Below are positions 53,963 through 62,224 of a stretch of DNA of 64,000 bases, in pieces. Position 1 is the stretch's first letter, and every line of letters starts with the position of its first letter. The DNA lies in contig JADJPQ010000007.1 in NCBI GenBank assembly GCA_016713175.1, forward strand, positions 1 through 64,000. Direction: 5' to 3'. This DNA is from Planctomycetota bacterium (GTDB taxonomy: Bacteria; Planctomycetota; UBA1135; UBA2386). Made by a program: the position numbers and the translations under genes. The notes under the pieces were generated by a model, which did no database searches, had not been told where the DNA came from, and worked only from the letters and a program-made list of their open reading frames with translations.

Positions 53963-56658
53963 GCGCCATACCTCCGGACGCGTCGTTCCCCGCGGGGCGT
54001 GATCCTGCCGAGTCAGGGAACCAACCGAGCAACCCGGCCGATGTGCGGCGGGTGCCGCCTCTGACGCCGGAGTGTGCGCGCGTGCGCGGCTGGTTGCGCG
54101 ACTTTGCCGACGGCGATCTCGGCAACGGCGAAGTCGCGCTGGTCGAGACGCACGTGCATCGCTGCCGCGAGTGCGCTGTCGAACTGGCCCGTGCCGAGCA
54201 CGAAGTGCTGCGCCTTCGCCGGGCCTGTGCGGCGATCCCGGTGGCGGTGCCGCCGGCCGGGTTTGCCGGCGCGGTCGTCGATCGGTTGTTGGCGGATCTG
54301 GTGCGCAAGCACGAGGTCCGGCCGGCAGGCACACAAGTGGCGACCGGCACACCAGTGGCGACCGGCACACCAGTGGCGACCGGCAAACCAGTGGCGACAG
54401 GCTCACCAATTGCGACTGGCGCTACTGTGGCCACGGCAGGACCTGCGTCCGAGACCGGCGGCGGCCCGGTCGGAGAATCCGGCGTCTGGCGACGTTTAGA
54501 TACCAGGGCAGCCATGCCGCGCTTTGGCGCGGTGTTCGCCGCGATGGCGCTGCTCGCCACGGTGGTGGTGATGGCGATCGGCGTCACCTGGGAAGCCTCG
54601 GCCGAAGTCGACCAGCGCCAGCGGGTGATCGTCACGTCGGCGAAGAACTCCTTCGAACGCGGTGAGCTTGTCCAGTCCGGCTCATTGCCCACGGACACGT
54701 ATGTGTCGGTGGTCGGTGGCGAGCTGACTGCAGAGATGCACGACGGCACGACATTGAGCCAGCCGGCCGCCCAGGTGCGCTTGTCTGGCGATGGTCAGAT
54801 CCGGGTGATCGACGGCCGTCCGAAGCTGGTCGCTGGCAGCCTCGAAGTGACCGCACATCGGCCAGTCTCGATCGAGGTTGCCGACAAGACGCGGGTCGAA
54901 CTAGGCGCCGGCCGCTACGTGATCGACGCCGGGCAGTTCGAGGTGGCCCCTGGCGAGCTGCCGCCGGTCGACGCGGCGCTCGACGATGAGACCGCGTACC
55001 GGGTAACCGTCCGCAGCGGCGACGATGCCGCCATCGTGCGGGAGGGCGCTGAGTCCGTGGTGCTGACCGTCGGCAGCCTGGGCGTCTGGAAGGGCGCTTC
55101 CGATGTGAAGGTCACGACGTTTGCCGGCGAGACGGTCGCGGGCGGCGGGTTCACTCGCACGCGGGTGACGCCGGGGCCGGCCAATCCGAGCGTGGTCGGC
55201 ACCGTGTTCTGCAGCAACGGCGACTACGGCGCTGGCGCATCGGTCGGCCTGCGCTTCCTCGAGCACGGTTCCGTGCGGTTCCTGAATGTCAATGCCGATG
55301 CCGGCGGCGAATACTCGGTCCCCGCCGGTCGGGTGTTCGATCGCGACTTCCTGGTGGTGCATGCGCTGGCGCCGGCCGATCGACCGACGTGGTCGGTGTT
55401 GCCGCCGCGCGTGGTGGCCTTGTCGCCTGCCGGCGGTTGCTGCCGGATTCCCGCATTGATGTTCGACGATGCGCAGGTGCTGGCCGGCACGGTGGTTGGT
55501 GGCAATGGCATGCCGCGCCAAGGGGTCCGGGTGATTCCGTGCGTCCTCGATCCGGTGTTCGGTCAGGTGCTGCCGGGGGGGCCCGGTGCGATCTCGACCG
55601 ATCAGCAGGGCCGGTTCTTCGTGCCGCGGCTGCCGAGCTCGTTGGCGCCGTTGCAGGAACTGGCGTTGTTGTTCATCCACCCCAATCATGCCGTCCGTCT
55701 GGTGCCGATCCCGCTGCCCAAGTCGCCGGCATTCGGCGCGCTGGCGGGCAACTTGCGGATCGTGCTTGCCGAGGTCCGTGAGATGCAGATCCGCGGACTG
55801 GCGCGCAACACCCAGGTCGAGCTGTTCGAAGCGCTGAGCGACCTGCCCGCGACCATGGGGTGGCGGGCGATCCAGCCACGCCTCACCAACGCCCACGGAC
55901 TGACTTCGATGCAATCGGGGGGCGGGCAGCTGTGGGTCAAGTTCGGATCAGCGACGCGACCGCAGCTCCGGGCGCTGGTGCCCGCGCCGGCATCGCCCGG
56001 CGTCGAGCCGCCGGTCGCCGGCAACATGCTGATGCCGTCGGCGACGCTGGTCCGCGATTTCGACGCGGTGTTCGCGCCGTCCGCTCAGCGGGTGGGTAAC
56101 TTCGAACTCGCTTCGCAGTTCCGCGACGAGATCCTGACGTTGCCGACCCGCGGCGAGCCAGCGGCGATCGCGGCGCGCGACGAACGCTCGGGCCACCTGG
56201 TTGCCGGTACGTGCCTGTATGCGATCGGGGAATCGCGCGGGCGGAAGACCGTCCGGCTGCTCGGCATCCACGGCAACCGGGATCCCCTGGTGGTCGACCT
56301 CGATCGTGCCGAACACGCGGTCGTGGGCATCGCGATCGATGGTGGTCTCGGTCAGGTTTCGTGGCCCGCGACCACACGTCCGGATCGGCTGCAGGTGGAG
56401 TTGCGGGCCCCGGGCGCCGTGGTGCTCGCCCCGACCGCGCGGCCAGCCATTGGCGAGTATGAGGGCGTCATCGCGCTGCGCTTCGTCCCGCGGGCGGGGC
56501 ATCCGCTGGCGGATACGTCGGCCGTGATCACCCGGTTCGCGTCCGGGCGCAACAACTTCGAGGTCGATCAGGTGCCGCCTGGCGACTATTCGGTGGCCAT
56601 CGGCCATCGGGTGTTCGAAGTGACCGTGCCCGCGGGCGGAGTCATCGAGCTGCGCTGA
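53959..56658 (+). CDS. giant anti-sigma factor with FecR-like and carboxypeptidase-regulatory-like domains
   Basis: An 899-residue transmembrane protein, coupled by GTGA to the ECF sigma. Residues 1-110 hold the zinc anti-sigma domain with HVHRCRECAVEL (HxxxCxxC) and WLRDFADGDLGNGEVALVETH. Residues 124-159 are six 6-residue repeats (GTPVAT type), then a helix (about 190-212, FGAVFAAMALLATVVVMAIGV). Residues about 215-400 resemble FecR (VIVTSAKNSFERGELVQSG). Two carboxypeptidase-regulatory-like (Ig-like) parts follow at about 405-480 and 506-577, and the rest is beta-rich, like an extracellular receptor. The long exterior part may bind a ligand that frees the sigma factor. It overlaps the alpha/beta hydrolase by 17 bases (tail to tail). 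Confidence 0.82.
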   Translation: MSAIPPDASFPAGRDPAESGNQPSNPADVRRVPPLTPECARVRGWLRDFADGDLGNGEVALVETHVHRCRECAVELARAEHEVLRLRRACAAIPVAVPPAGFAGAVVDRLLADLVRKHEVRPAGTQVATGTPVATGTPVATGKPVATGSPIATGATVATAGPASETGGGPVGESGVWRRLDTRAAMPRFGAVFAAMALLATVVVMAIGVTWEASAEVDQRQRVIVTSAKNSFERGELVQSGSLPTDTYVSVVGGELTAEMHDGTTLSQPAAQVRLSGDGQIRVIDGRPKLVAGSLEVTAHRPVSIEVADKTRVELGAGRYVIDAGQFEVAPGELPPVDAALDDETAYRVTVRSGDDAAIVREGAESVVLTVGSLGVWKGASDVKVTTFAGETVAGGGFTRTRVTPGPANPSVVGTVFCSNGDYGAGASVGLRFLEHGSVRFLNVNADAGGEYSVPAGRVFDRDFLVVHALAPADRPTWSVLPPRVVALSPAGGCCRIPALMFDDAQVLAGTVVGGNGMPRQGVRVIPCVLDPVFGQVLPGGPGAISTDQQGRFFVPRLPSSLAPLQELALLFIHPNHAVRLVPIPLPKSPAFGALAGNLRIVLAEVREMQIRGLARNTQVELFEALSDLPATMGWRAIQPRLTNAHGLTSMQSGGGQLWVKFGSATRPQLRALVPAPASPGVEPPVAGNMLMPSATLVRDFDAVFAPSAQRVGNFELASQFRDEILTLPTRGEPAAIAARDERSGHLVAGTCLYAIGESRGRKTVRLLGIHGNRDPLVVDLDRAEHAVVGIAIDGGLGQVSWPATTRPDRLQVELRAPGAVVLAPTARPAIGEYEGVIALRFVPRAGHPLADTSAVITRFASGRNNFEVDQVPPGDYSVAIGHRVFEVTVPAGGVIELR
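54328..54435 (+). repeat. six tandem 18-bp repeats inside the anti-sigma gene
   Basis: Units begin at 54328, 54346, 54364, 54382, 54400 and 54418, each coding G, x, x, V/I, A, T. Units 2 and 3 are identical, others differ by a few bases. They encode a flexible linker between the zinc domain and the membrane helix. Confidence 0.9.
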
Positions 56659-57463
56659 GCCCGCCTGGGTCGCGCGCCCAGGCCGCGATCGCGTCGAAGG
56701 CGGCCGTGCTCTCGAGCAGCAGGGAATGGCCGGCACCCGGGATCGTCAGCAGCCGGCCGTCGGGCAGCAGTGCCGCCGTCGCCGCGACCTCTTCGGGCAG
56801 CGTCAACGTGTCTTCGGCGCCGCCGAGACAAAGCGTCGGCAGCGGACAGCGGCGGGCCGTCGCGGTGCCGTCGAATGTCTGCAGCGCCCGGGCCTGTGCC
56901 AGCATGAACCTCGACGACTCCGCCGTTGGACGCATCGCCCGCAGGATGTCGTCGACCAACGCCGCCCGTTCGCGCAGGAACGTCGCGCCGAACAGGAATG
57001 GGGCGGTCAGTTCGCCGAGCAGTTCGCCGGCCACGGCGCCGGCCAGCAGTTCGAACCAACGGTAGATGCGCTGGCTGCGCGCCGTCGGTACCGCCGAGCT
57101 GCAGACCAGGCACAGGCCGGCGACGCCACTGTTGCCGAGTTCCGCCATGCCAGTGGCGGTCAACGCCACCTTGCCGCCGAGCGACGTGCCGACCAGCGTC
57201 ACCGGTGGCGGCAGTGTCGCCGCGACCGCCAACACGTCGGCTGCGGCGGCGGCGAAGTCGAACGTGCCCGCAGGCAGCGGGCTGCTCGGTGGCAGGCCGA
57301 CCGGGTCGACCGCGGCGCAAGTGAAGCCGGCGCGGACGAAGCGGCGCGGCAGCGTGCCGAACAGCCGGGCGCCGGAACCAAGCCCCGGCACCAGCACCAC
57401 TCCGGTTCCGTTGCCATCGCGAGTGAAGTGGATCGTCCTTCCGGCGCGGTCGACCGTCGGCAT
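56642..57463 (-). CDS. alpha/beta hydrolase
   Basis: A 273-residue alpha/beta hydrolase without a signal peptide: VVLVPGLGSGARLFGTLPRRF (oxyanion region), nucleophile elbow TLVGTSLGGKVAL, LCLGGAEDTLTLPEE with the acid, and IPGAGHSLLLES with the His. The substrate is not deducible. It overlaps the M28 peptidase stop by one base (TGATG) and probably is translated from the same mRNA. Confidence 0.87.
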   Translation of the reverse strand: MPTVDRAGRTIHFTRDGNGTGVVLVPGLGSGARLFGTLPRRFVRAGFTCAAVDPVGLPPSSPLPAGTFDFAAAAADVLAVAATLPPPVTLVGTSLGGKVALTATGMAELGNSGVAGLCLVCSSAVPTARSQRIYRWFELLAGAVAGELLGELTAPFLFGATFLRERAALVDDILRAMRPTAESSRFMLAQARALQTFDGTATARRCPLPTLCLGGAEDTLTLPEEVAATAALLPDGRLLTIPGAGHSLLLESTAAFDAIAAWARDPGGLSAAR

Positions 57464-58521
57464 CAGCGCCCGCTCTCGAGTCCGCCCGCCGTCGGCACCA
57501 CGACATGGTCGGCCTCGACGGCCGGCAGCATGGTCAGCACCACTTCGCCGACCTTCTGGATGCTCGCGGCACTCATGTTTTCGATCGTGTCCGTGGACTT
57601 GTGCCAATGCGGGTTGCTGGCCAGGTCGATCAGGTCGACGGACGGGATGCCGACTTCCAGGAACGGCACGTGGTCGTCGGACGCGCCCTGCGCGGTCCCG
57701 AAGAAGTGCTGCTGGTGGCCGGTCGCGACCGCCGCGGCCCACAGGATCTCGCGCATGCTGCGCGTCGACTTGGTCTCTTCGTCGATCGCCAGGTCGGTCC
57801 GGCCGACCATGTCGAGCAGCACCAGGGCCCGGATCGGCGGTTCTTCGCCGAGCAGCAGCTTGTCGCGGTGCCGTTTGACGAACCGTCTGCTGCCGAACAG
57901 CGCCCGCGAGCCGTCGCCCCAGCGCCAGTCGAGGCTCTCCTCGCCGTCGAAGAAGATCAGGTCGATGCTGGCCTTGTTCTGCCGTTGCTGCAGCACCGGC
58001 GCCAGCGCCAGCAGCAGGCCGACACCGCTGCCGCCGTCATTGGCACCGACGAAGTGGAAGTTGTTCTCGGGGTCCTGGTGGCCCTGTGTGCACTTGGTGT
58101 CGTGGTGGCAGGCCAGCGCGATCCGCTCCTTGCTGCTGCCAGGAATGGTCGCGTGCAGGTTGGTGAACGTGATCCGTTCCTTGCGGTCGGTCCAGGTGTC
58201 GCGGACCGGCGTCAGGCCGGCCTTGCGCAGTTCGGTGTCGATGTAGTCGAGCTGCCGCGACCAGCCGGGCGTTCCCGGATGGCGCATGCCGAACGCGGTG
58301 ACCGCCTTGACATGCGCGAACGCGCGTTCGCCGAGCCAATCCGGGGCTGGTACCGCGGTCAGCTTCCGCGCGGCCTTGCGATCGACCGGCAGTGCATTGT
58401 CGTCGGTCGGTGTCTGCGGGATCGATGCGTCGGTCTGGCGCCGCGTCGCCAGCGTGGCGCCAAAACACGCGGCGGTCGCCGCGATGACCAACAACAGCAG
58501 CGCGGGACCCTTGCTGGCCAT
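57463..58521 (-). CDS. M28-family zinc peptidase / glutaminyl cyclase-like protein
   Basis: A 352-residue protein with an N-terminal hydrophobic anchor or signal (PALLLLVIAATAACFGATLA). Metal ligands are at the expected places: ALACHHDTK, GANDGGSGVGLLLALA, FFDGEESLD, LLDMVGR and the late PHWHKSTDTIENM. The set matches glutaminyl-peptide cyclotransferase-like M28 proteins; aminopeptidase activity is equally possible. It is 1 base downstream of a paralogue of the same family, pointing to a tandem duplication. It overlaps the alpha/beta hydrolase start by 1 base. Confidence 0.87.
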   Translation of the reverse strand: MASKGPALLLLVIAATAACFGATLATRRQTDASIPQTPTDDNALPVDRKAARKLTAVPAPDWLGERAFAHVKAVTAFGMRHPGTPGWSRQLDYIDTELRKAGLTPVRDTWTDRKERITFTNLHATIPGSSKERIALACHHDTKCTQGHQDPENNFHFVGANDGGSGVGLLLALAPVLQQRQNKASIDLIFFDGEESLDWRWGDGSRALFGSRRFVKRHRDKLLLGEEPPIRALVLLDMVGRTDLAIDEETKSTRSMREILWAAAVATGHQQHFFGTAQGASDDHVPFLEVGIPSVDLIDLASNPHWHKSTDTIENMSAASIQKVGEVVLTMLPAVEADHVVVPTAGGLESGR

Positions 58522-58522
58522 G

Positions 58523-59506
58523 TCAGCGCTTCGACACGAACTGTTCGAGGTCGCCAAAGGCCTCCATCACCAGGTTGCCGGCGAACGCCAGCGACGCCGG
58601 CGACACCTTGTCGAGCGTGTCTTCGGGCGTGTGCCACCACTGCAGGTAGTCCGGGTTGGTGACCGGCTTCTCGCCCGGACGGAGTTTCTGCAGGTGAGGC
58701 GGGACCCGGTAGACGAAGTCGATCAGCACGACCGAGCGCACGCCATAGTTCAGGAACGTCTCGTGGTCGTCGCCGGCCCTCGAGGTGACCTGGTAGACCC
58801 GCTTCTCCTCGCCCATCCGCTTGGCCGCGGCACCGAACAGATCCTGCAGTTCTTTGTCGGACAGCAGGTCGCGGTCGATCTTGATGTTCTTGTCGCCGAT
58901 CAGGTCGAGCAGCACGAACGCCTTGACCCGCGACAGCACCTTGGTGTCGTTCAGGAACTTGCAGAACGCCTTGCTGCCGATCAGCGCGCGGTCGGGGTTC
59001 CAGTCGAAGTCGAGCGACTCCTCGGCGTCGATCCAGTACAGCCAGACATTGACCTTCGGTTTGCGTTCCTTGATCACGCGCGCCAGTTCGACCAGCACGG
59101 CCGGCGCGCCACCGCCGTCGATGGCGCCGACGAACTCGAAGTTCTGTTCCGCCGGGCCGTGGCCGTGCGTCAGTTTGGTGTCGTAGTGCGCGCCGAGCAT
59201 CAGGATCGGGCCGTTCGGGTCTGGCCCATCGATCTGCGTCCACAGGTTGCGGATCAGCTTCTTCTCCTTGTCGTCCATGACCTCGTGCCGCTGCATGGTC
59301 AGGCCGAGCTTGCCGATCTCCGCACTCAGGTAGTCGGCGGCCTTGCCGAGCGCTTCCGAGCCGAATGGGCGCGGGCCGATGGCGACCAGCTTCTCGACGT
59401 GGCGGAAGGCGGCGGCGCCGTCGACGGGGCCGGACGAGCCGCAGGCGCACAGCAGCGGCAGCAGGCAGGAGAACGCGGCGGAACGGCGAACCGTCGGCTT
59501 CGGCAT
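58523..59506 (-). CDS. M28-family peptidase / glutaminyl cyclase-like lipoprotein
   Basis: A 327-residue paralogue of the next gene downstream. It has a lipobox-like LLCAC (Cys22) after a hydrophobic stretch, so it is probably lipid-anchored. Ligand positions: LGAHYDTK, GAIDGGGAPAVLVELA, YWIDAEESLD (DAEES in place of DGEES), LLDLIGDK and QWWHTPEDTLDKV. TAGGCT on the - strand (59513-59518) ends six bases before the ATG, so the transcript is predicted leaderless. It starts an operon of two peptidases and a hydrolase. Confidence 0.87.
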   Translation of the reverse strand: MPKPTVRRSAAFSCLLPLLCACGSSGPVDGAAAFRHVEKLVAIGPRPFGSEALGKAADYLSAEIGKLGLTMQRHEVMDDKEKKLIRNLWTQIDGPDPNGPILMLGAHYDTKLTHGHGPAEQNFEFVGAIDGGGAPAVLVELARVIKERKPKVNVWLYWIDAEESLDFDWNPDRALIGSKAFCKFLNDTKVLSRVKAFVLLDLIGDKNIKIDRDLLSDKELQDLFGAAAKRMGEEKRVYQVTSRAGDDHETFLNYGVRSVVLIDFVYRVPPHLQKLRPGEKPVTNPDYLQWWHTPEDTLDKVSPASLAFAGNLVMEAFGDLEQFVSKR

Positions 59507-59512
59507 GCAAGA

Positions 59513-59518
59513 AGCCTA
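59513..59518 (-). promoter_or_regulatory. -10 box TAGGCT before the M28 lipoprotein gene
   Basis: TAGGCT on the - strand is six bases from the ATG at 59506; transcription would begin at the start codon. No -35 is evident at the right distance. Confidence 0.4.
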
Positions 59519-59755
59519 GCTGGCCCGCGCCGGGCGTGCATCTCAAAGCCGGTGTGGCTGAGCCGGCTGCTGCCGAAGCTCGGTCGGTTGCCGGTGGCGC
59601 CGGAGCATCTGGCGGCGCCGGCCGTCGCGTGATCCGGCCCAGGTTCCGGCGTCCGCGCGTCGGTCAGTCGATGACGCCGAGTTGCGCCTGCGGCGCCGGC
59701 GCCGAGCCTCGGTTCGAACTCAAGCCGGCGGCGCGGAACGTCCGATCGGAGCGGC

Positions 59756-60460
59756 ATGACGAAGTTGGCGAGCCCGGGTGGCGTGGTGATTCCCCGTCCC
59801 AACCAGGACATCCGGGCGATGCTGCATCCGAAGAACCCGTACGAGGACTTCGACGCCAGTCGTTTTGTCTACGACCCGCAGGGCTGGAACGGCAATGCGC
59901 CGTTGTTCGCGCGGTTGATCGAGGAGGTCGATCCGGCGATCGCGATCGAGGTCGGCAGCTACAAGGGGCAGTCGGCGATCAACATCGCCGGTCGGATGGC
60001 GGCGCGTCGCGACGATGCGCAGCTGATCTGCGTCGACACCTGGCTCGGATCGCTGGACTGGTGGCTGAATCCGAACGGCGAAGCGTTCGCCGGCATGCAG
60101 ATGCGGAACGGGTATCCGACGATCTACTGGCAGTTCCTGGCCAACATCGTGCATGCGGGACTGCAGGAAGTGGTCGTGCCGTTCCCGGCGACGTCGACGA
60201 TCGCGGCGCGGTGGTTCTTGCTGCGGCGGGTGCAGGCGGACCTGATCTACATCGACGGCAGCCATGAGGAGAACGATGTGTATCTCGACGTCGTCTACTA
60301 CTGGCAGACGCTGCGGCCGGGTGGGGTGATGTTCGGCGATGACTATCGGTCGGACTTCTATCCGGGCGTGGTGGCTGCGGTGACGGCGTTCGCCGAAGAA
60401 CAGGGGCTGCAGCCGGAGATCGTCGACGGTCAGTTCTGGGTGCTGCGCAAGCCGCGCTGA
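59756..60460 (+). CDS. class I SAM-dependent methyltransferase (Methyltransf_24-like)
   Basis: A 234-residue protein: IAIEVGSYKGQSAINIAG (SAM motif), LICVDTWLGSLDWWLNP, ADLIYIDGSHEENDVYLDVVYYWQTLRPGG and MFGDDYRSDFYPGV. The IDGSHxxxxVxxD pattern is of the Methyltransf_24 and cephalosporin-hydroxylase type, common in surface-glycan loci. GGAG lies about seven bases before the ATG. Its 3' end overlaps a small - strand ORF by 31 bases. Confidence 0.85.
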   Translation: MTKLASPGGVVIPRPNQDIRAMLHPKNPYEDFDASRFVYDPQGWNGNAPLFARLIEEVDPAIAIEVGSYKGQSAINIAGRMAARRDDAQLICVDTWLGSLDWWLNPNGEAFAGMQMRNGYPTIYWQFLANIVHAGLQEVVVPFPATSTIAARWFLLRRVQADLIYIDGSHEENDVYLDVVYYWQTLRPGGVMFGDDYRSDFYPGVVAAVTAFAEEQGLQPEIVDGQFWVLRKPR

Positions 60461-60579
60461 CGGCTGGTGGTCGTCAGGTCGAGCGCCAACAGCAGCAAAG
60501 CCAACGCGATCACTCCAGGGAACAGTGGTGTCCGCTGCGCCTGCAGTTGCGGCGCGGAGGCCCGCCGCGCCATCGGCAT
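60430..60579 (-). CDS. 49-residue single-helix membrane microprotein
   Basis: The ATG at 60579 overlaps the Kelch-protein stop by one base (TGATG), and the frame stays open for 49 codons. The peptide has a basic start (MPMARRAS), a middle Gln-rich turn and a 19-residue helix FPGVIALALLLLALDLTTT, then an Arg-containing tail. It is a candidate membrane microprotein translated by termination-reinitiation after the secreted Kelch protein. It overlaps the methyltransferase end by 31 bases. No family is recognised. Confidence 0.5.
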   Translation of the reverse strand: MPMARRASAPQLQAQRTPLFPGVIALALLLLALDLTTTSRQRGLRSTQN

Positions 60580-61991
60580 CAGCGGACGCCGGAGACCAGT
60601 TCGCCACCGGGCGACAGCGCCAGACCAAGCGCATTGGCGCCAGGCGCCAGCACCGCGGCCTGTACATGGACCGGGAAGCCGGCGACGATCGCCGGGATCA
60701 CCCCGGTCGACCACTGCACGGGTGCCGCGCCGAGGAACGTCGATGCCATCGGATCGACCAGCAGATGGCAACCTGGCGCGCCCAACGGGGCCAGGGACGC
60801 GGGCAACGGACCGAGCGGCGAAGTGACGTTGTCGAAACCGATCGCCAGGAACACCAACAGGCCCGCCGGGACGTTGCCGACCTGCACGACCCCGCTGTCG
60901 CCGACCCACGGCAGATCGGCCTCGGCGACCGCCAGTCCCGGGATCCACGAGGGGCCGCAACCGGCGCCATGCAGATGGAACGCCGCTGGCTGCGAGGTGG
61001 CCAGCTCCCAGGTCCGGTTGGTGAGCACGGTGGGCCCCTCGACGCCGCCGTGCATCAGCATTCGCCGTGCGGTCGGGTCGTAGACCAGGCCCTGCCCGGT
61101 ACTGATGTTCGGTACGGGGCCGCCCTGGCGCTGGCGCCAGTCGGTGCCGTTCCATTCCCAGGTATCGGTGCGGTAAACGCTGATCTGCGAATCGCCGCCG
61201 CGCATCACCGTGACGCCGCGGAACGCGTCGAAGTCCATGCCGCAGTGACCGCGCGTCGGCGGCACGGTGGCGGGTGTGCGCTGCAGCCATTGGCCGGACC
61301 ACTCCCAGGTGTCGGAGAGGCCATAGGCAGCCGATCCGAACTGGACGAGCCCGCCGAACATCACCGCCACCGATCGGTGTTCGTCCCACGCGATGCCGGG
61401 GCCGCGCCGGCCCGGCGGCTGCCCCGGAGCGCCGTTGGCAACCAACTGCGTCCAGGTCGTGCCGTTCCATTGCCACGTGTCGTTGATGTGGGCGGTGCCG
61501 TCGTAGCCGCCGAACAGCAGGGTGGCGCCGGTGGCGGGGTCGTACACGACGCCGGGGAAGTAACGGCCCGAAGGTGCATTGGCGGGCAGCAACTGCGTCC
61601 ACTGCATGCCGTTCCAGGTCCAGGTGTCGTTGCTGTAGATGGCGCCGGTGTAGCCGCCGAACAGCAGGCAGTGCTGGCGCTGGCGATCGAACACCAGCAG
61701 GCTGCCGTAGGAAGTGGGCGGTGCCGTGGCCGGCGCGCGTTGCGCCCAGCTGGTGCCGTTCCACTCCCAGGTCTCGTTGACGATCGTGTTGCCGCTCCGG
61801 TAGCCACCGAACATCACGGCGACACCTCGTAGTCGATCGAAGGCCATGGCGTGGTGGTAACGGGGCGGCGGATTGCCGGCGGCCGGCGTGATCTCGGTCC
61901 AGACGGCCTGGGCGACAGCGGCGAACGGCAGCGCGGCGACGACGGTGACGAACCTGGCGGCGGAAGAACCGGGATTGGGGTGCGAGTGCAT
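60579..61991 (-). CDS. secreted Kelch-repeat protein with planctomycete-type C-terminal domain
   Basis: A 470-residue secreted protein. The signal peptide is HPNPGSSAARFVTVVAALPF with AVAQA cleavage. Residues about 30-330 contain six Kelch-like units with the recurring NDTWxWNGxxWxQL and VMFGGY patterns (for example FGGYTGAIYSNDTWTWNG), forming a propeller. The last 130 residues have FHLHGAGCGPSWIPGLAVA, VGNVPAGLLVFLAIGFDN, LAPLGAPGCHLLVDP and PGANALGLALSPGGELVSG, a C-terminal domain I know from surface proteins of Planctomycetota. The ATG at 61991 follows TATCGT on the - strand (62018-62023). The microprotein after it is coupled. Confidence 0.83.
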   Translation of the reverse strand: MHSHPNPGSSAARFVTVVAALPFAAVAQAVWTEITPAAGNPPPRYHHAMAFDRLRGVAVMFGGYRSGNTIVNETWEWNGTSWAQRAPATAPPTSYGSLLVFDRQRQHCLLFGGYTGAIYSNDTWTWNGMQWTQLLPANAPSGRYFPGVVYDPATGATLLFGGYDGTAHINDTWQWNGTTWTQLVANGAPGQPPGRRGPGIAWDEHRSVAVMFGGLVQFGSAAYGLSDTWEWSGQWLQRTPATVPPTRGHCGMDFDAFRGVTVMRGGDSQISVYRTDTWEWNGTDWRQRQGGPVPNISTGQGLVYDPTARRMLMHGGVEGPTVLTNRTWELATSQPAAFHLHGAGCGPSWIPGLAVAEADLPWVGDSGVVQVGNVPAGLLVFLAIGFDNVTSPLGPLPASLAPLGAPGCHLLVDPMASTFLGAAPVQWSTGVIPAIVAGFPVHVQAAVLAPGANALGLALSPGGELVSGVR

Positions 61992-62224
61992 CGGGTACCT
62001 GGAGGGACGGAGTCGCCACGATACTCCACCGAGGCCGTCGGGCTGACGGGTCGCAAGGCGTGGCTGTTCCTGTCCCTCGGCGACACCGCCGATCAGCCCG
62101 GGATTTCCGGTTCGACGAGCATGGCGAGCAACGACCACGGTTCGCCGCCGAGGTCGTCGTTACGCCCGCACCGGTCCTGGAGCCGGGGTGCAAGGCCCGG
62201 AGGCGCAGCGGTGCAAGTGCCCGT

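Noticed and set aside
54328..54435. 18-bp repeats as a possible CRISPR or regulatory iteron array
   Set aside because: No spacers, in frame within the anti-sigma gene, coding GTPVAT-like residues.
59551..59632. Short open stretch (VWLSRLLPKLGRL...) in the gap between the M28 and methyltransferase genes as a gene remnant
   Set aside because: Only about 26 codons, no start signal and no recognisable family; cannot be told from chance.
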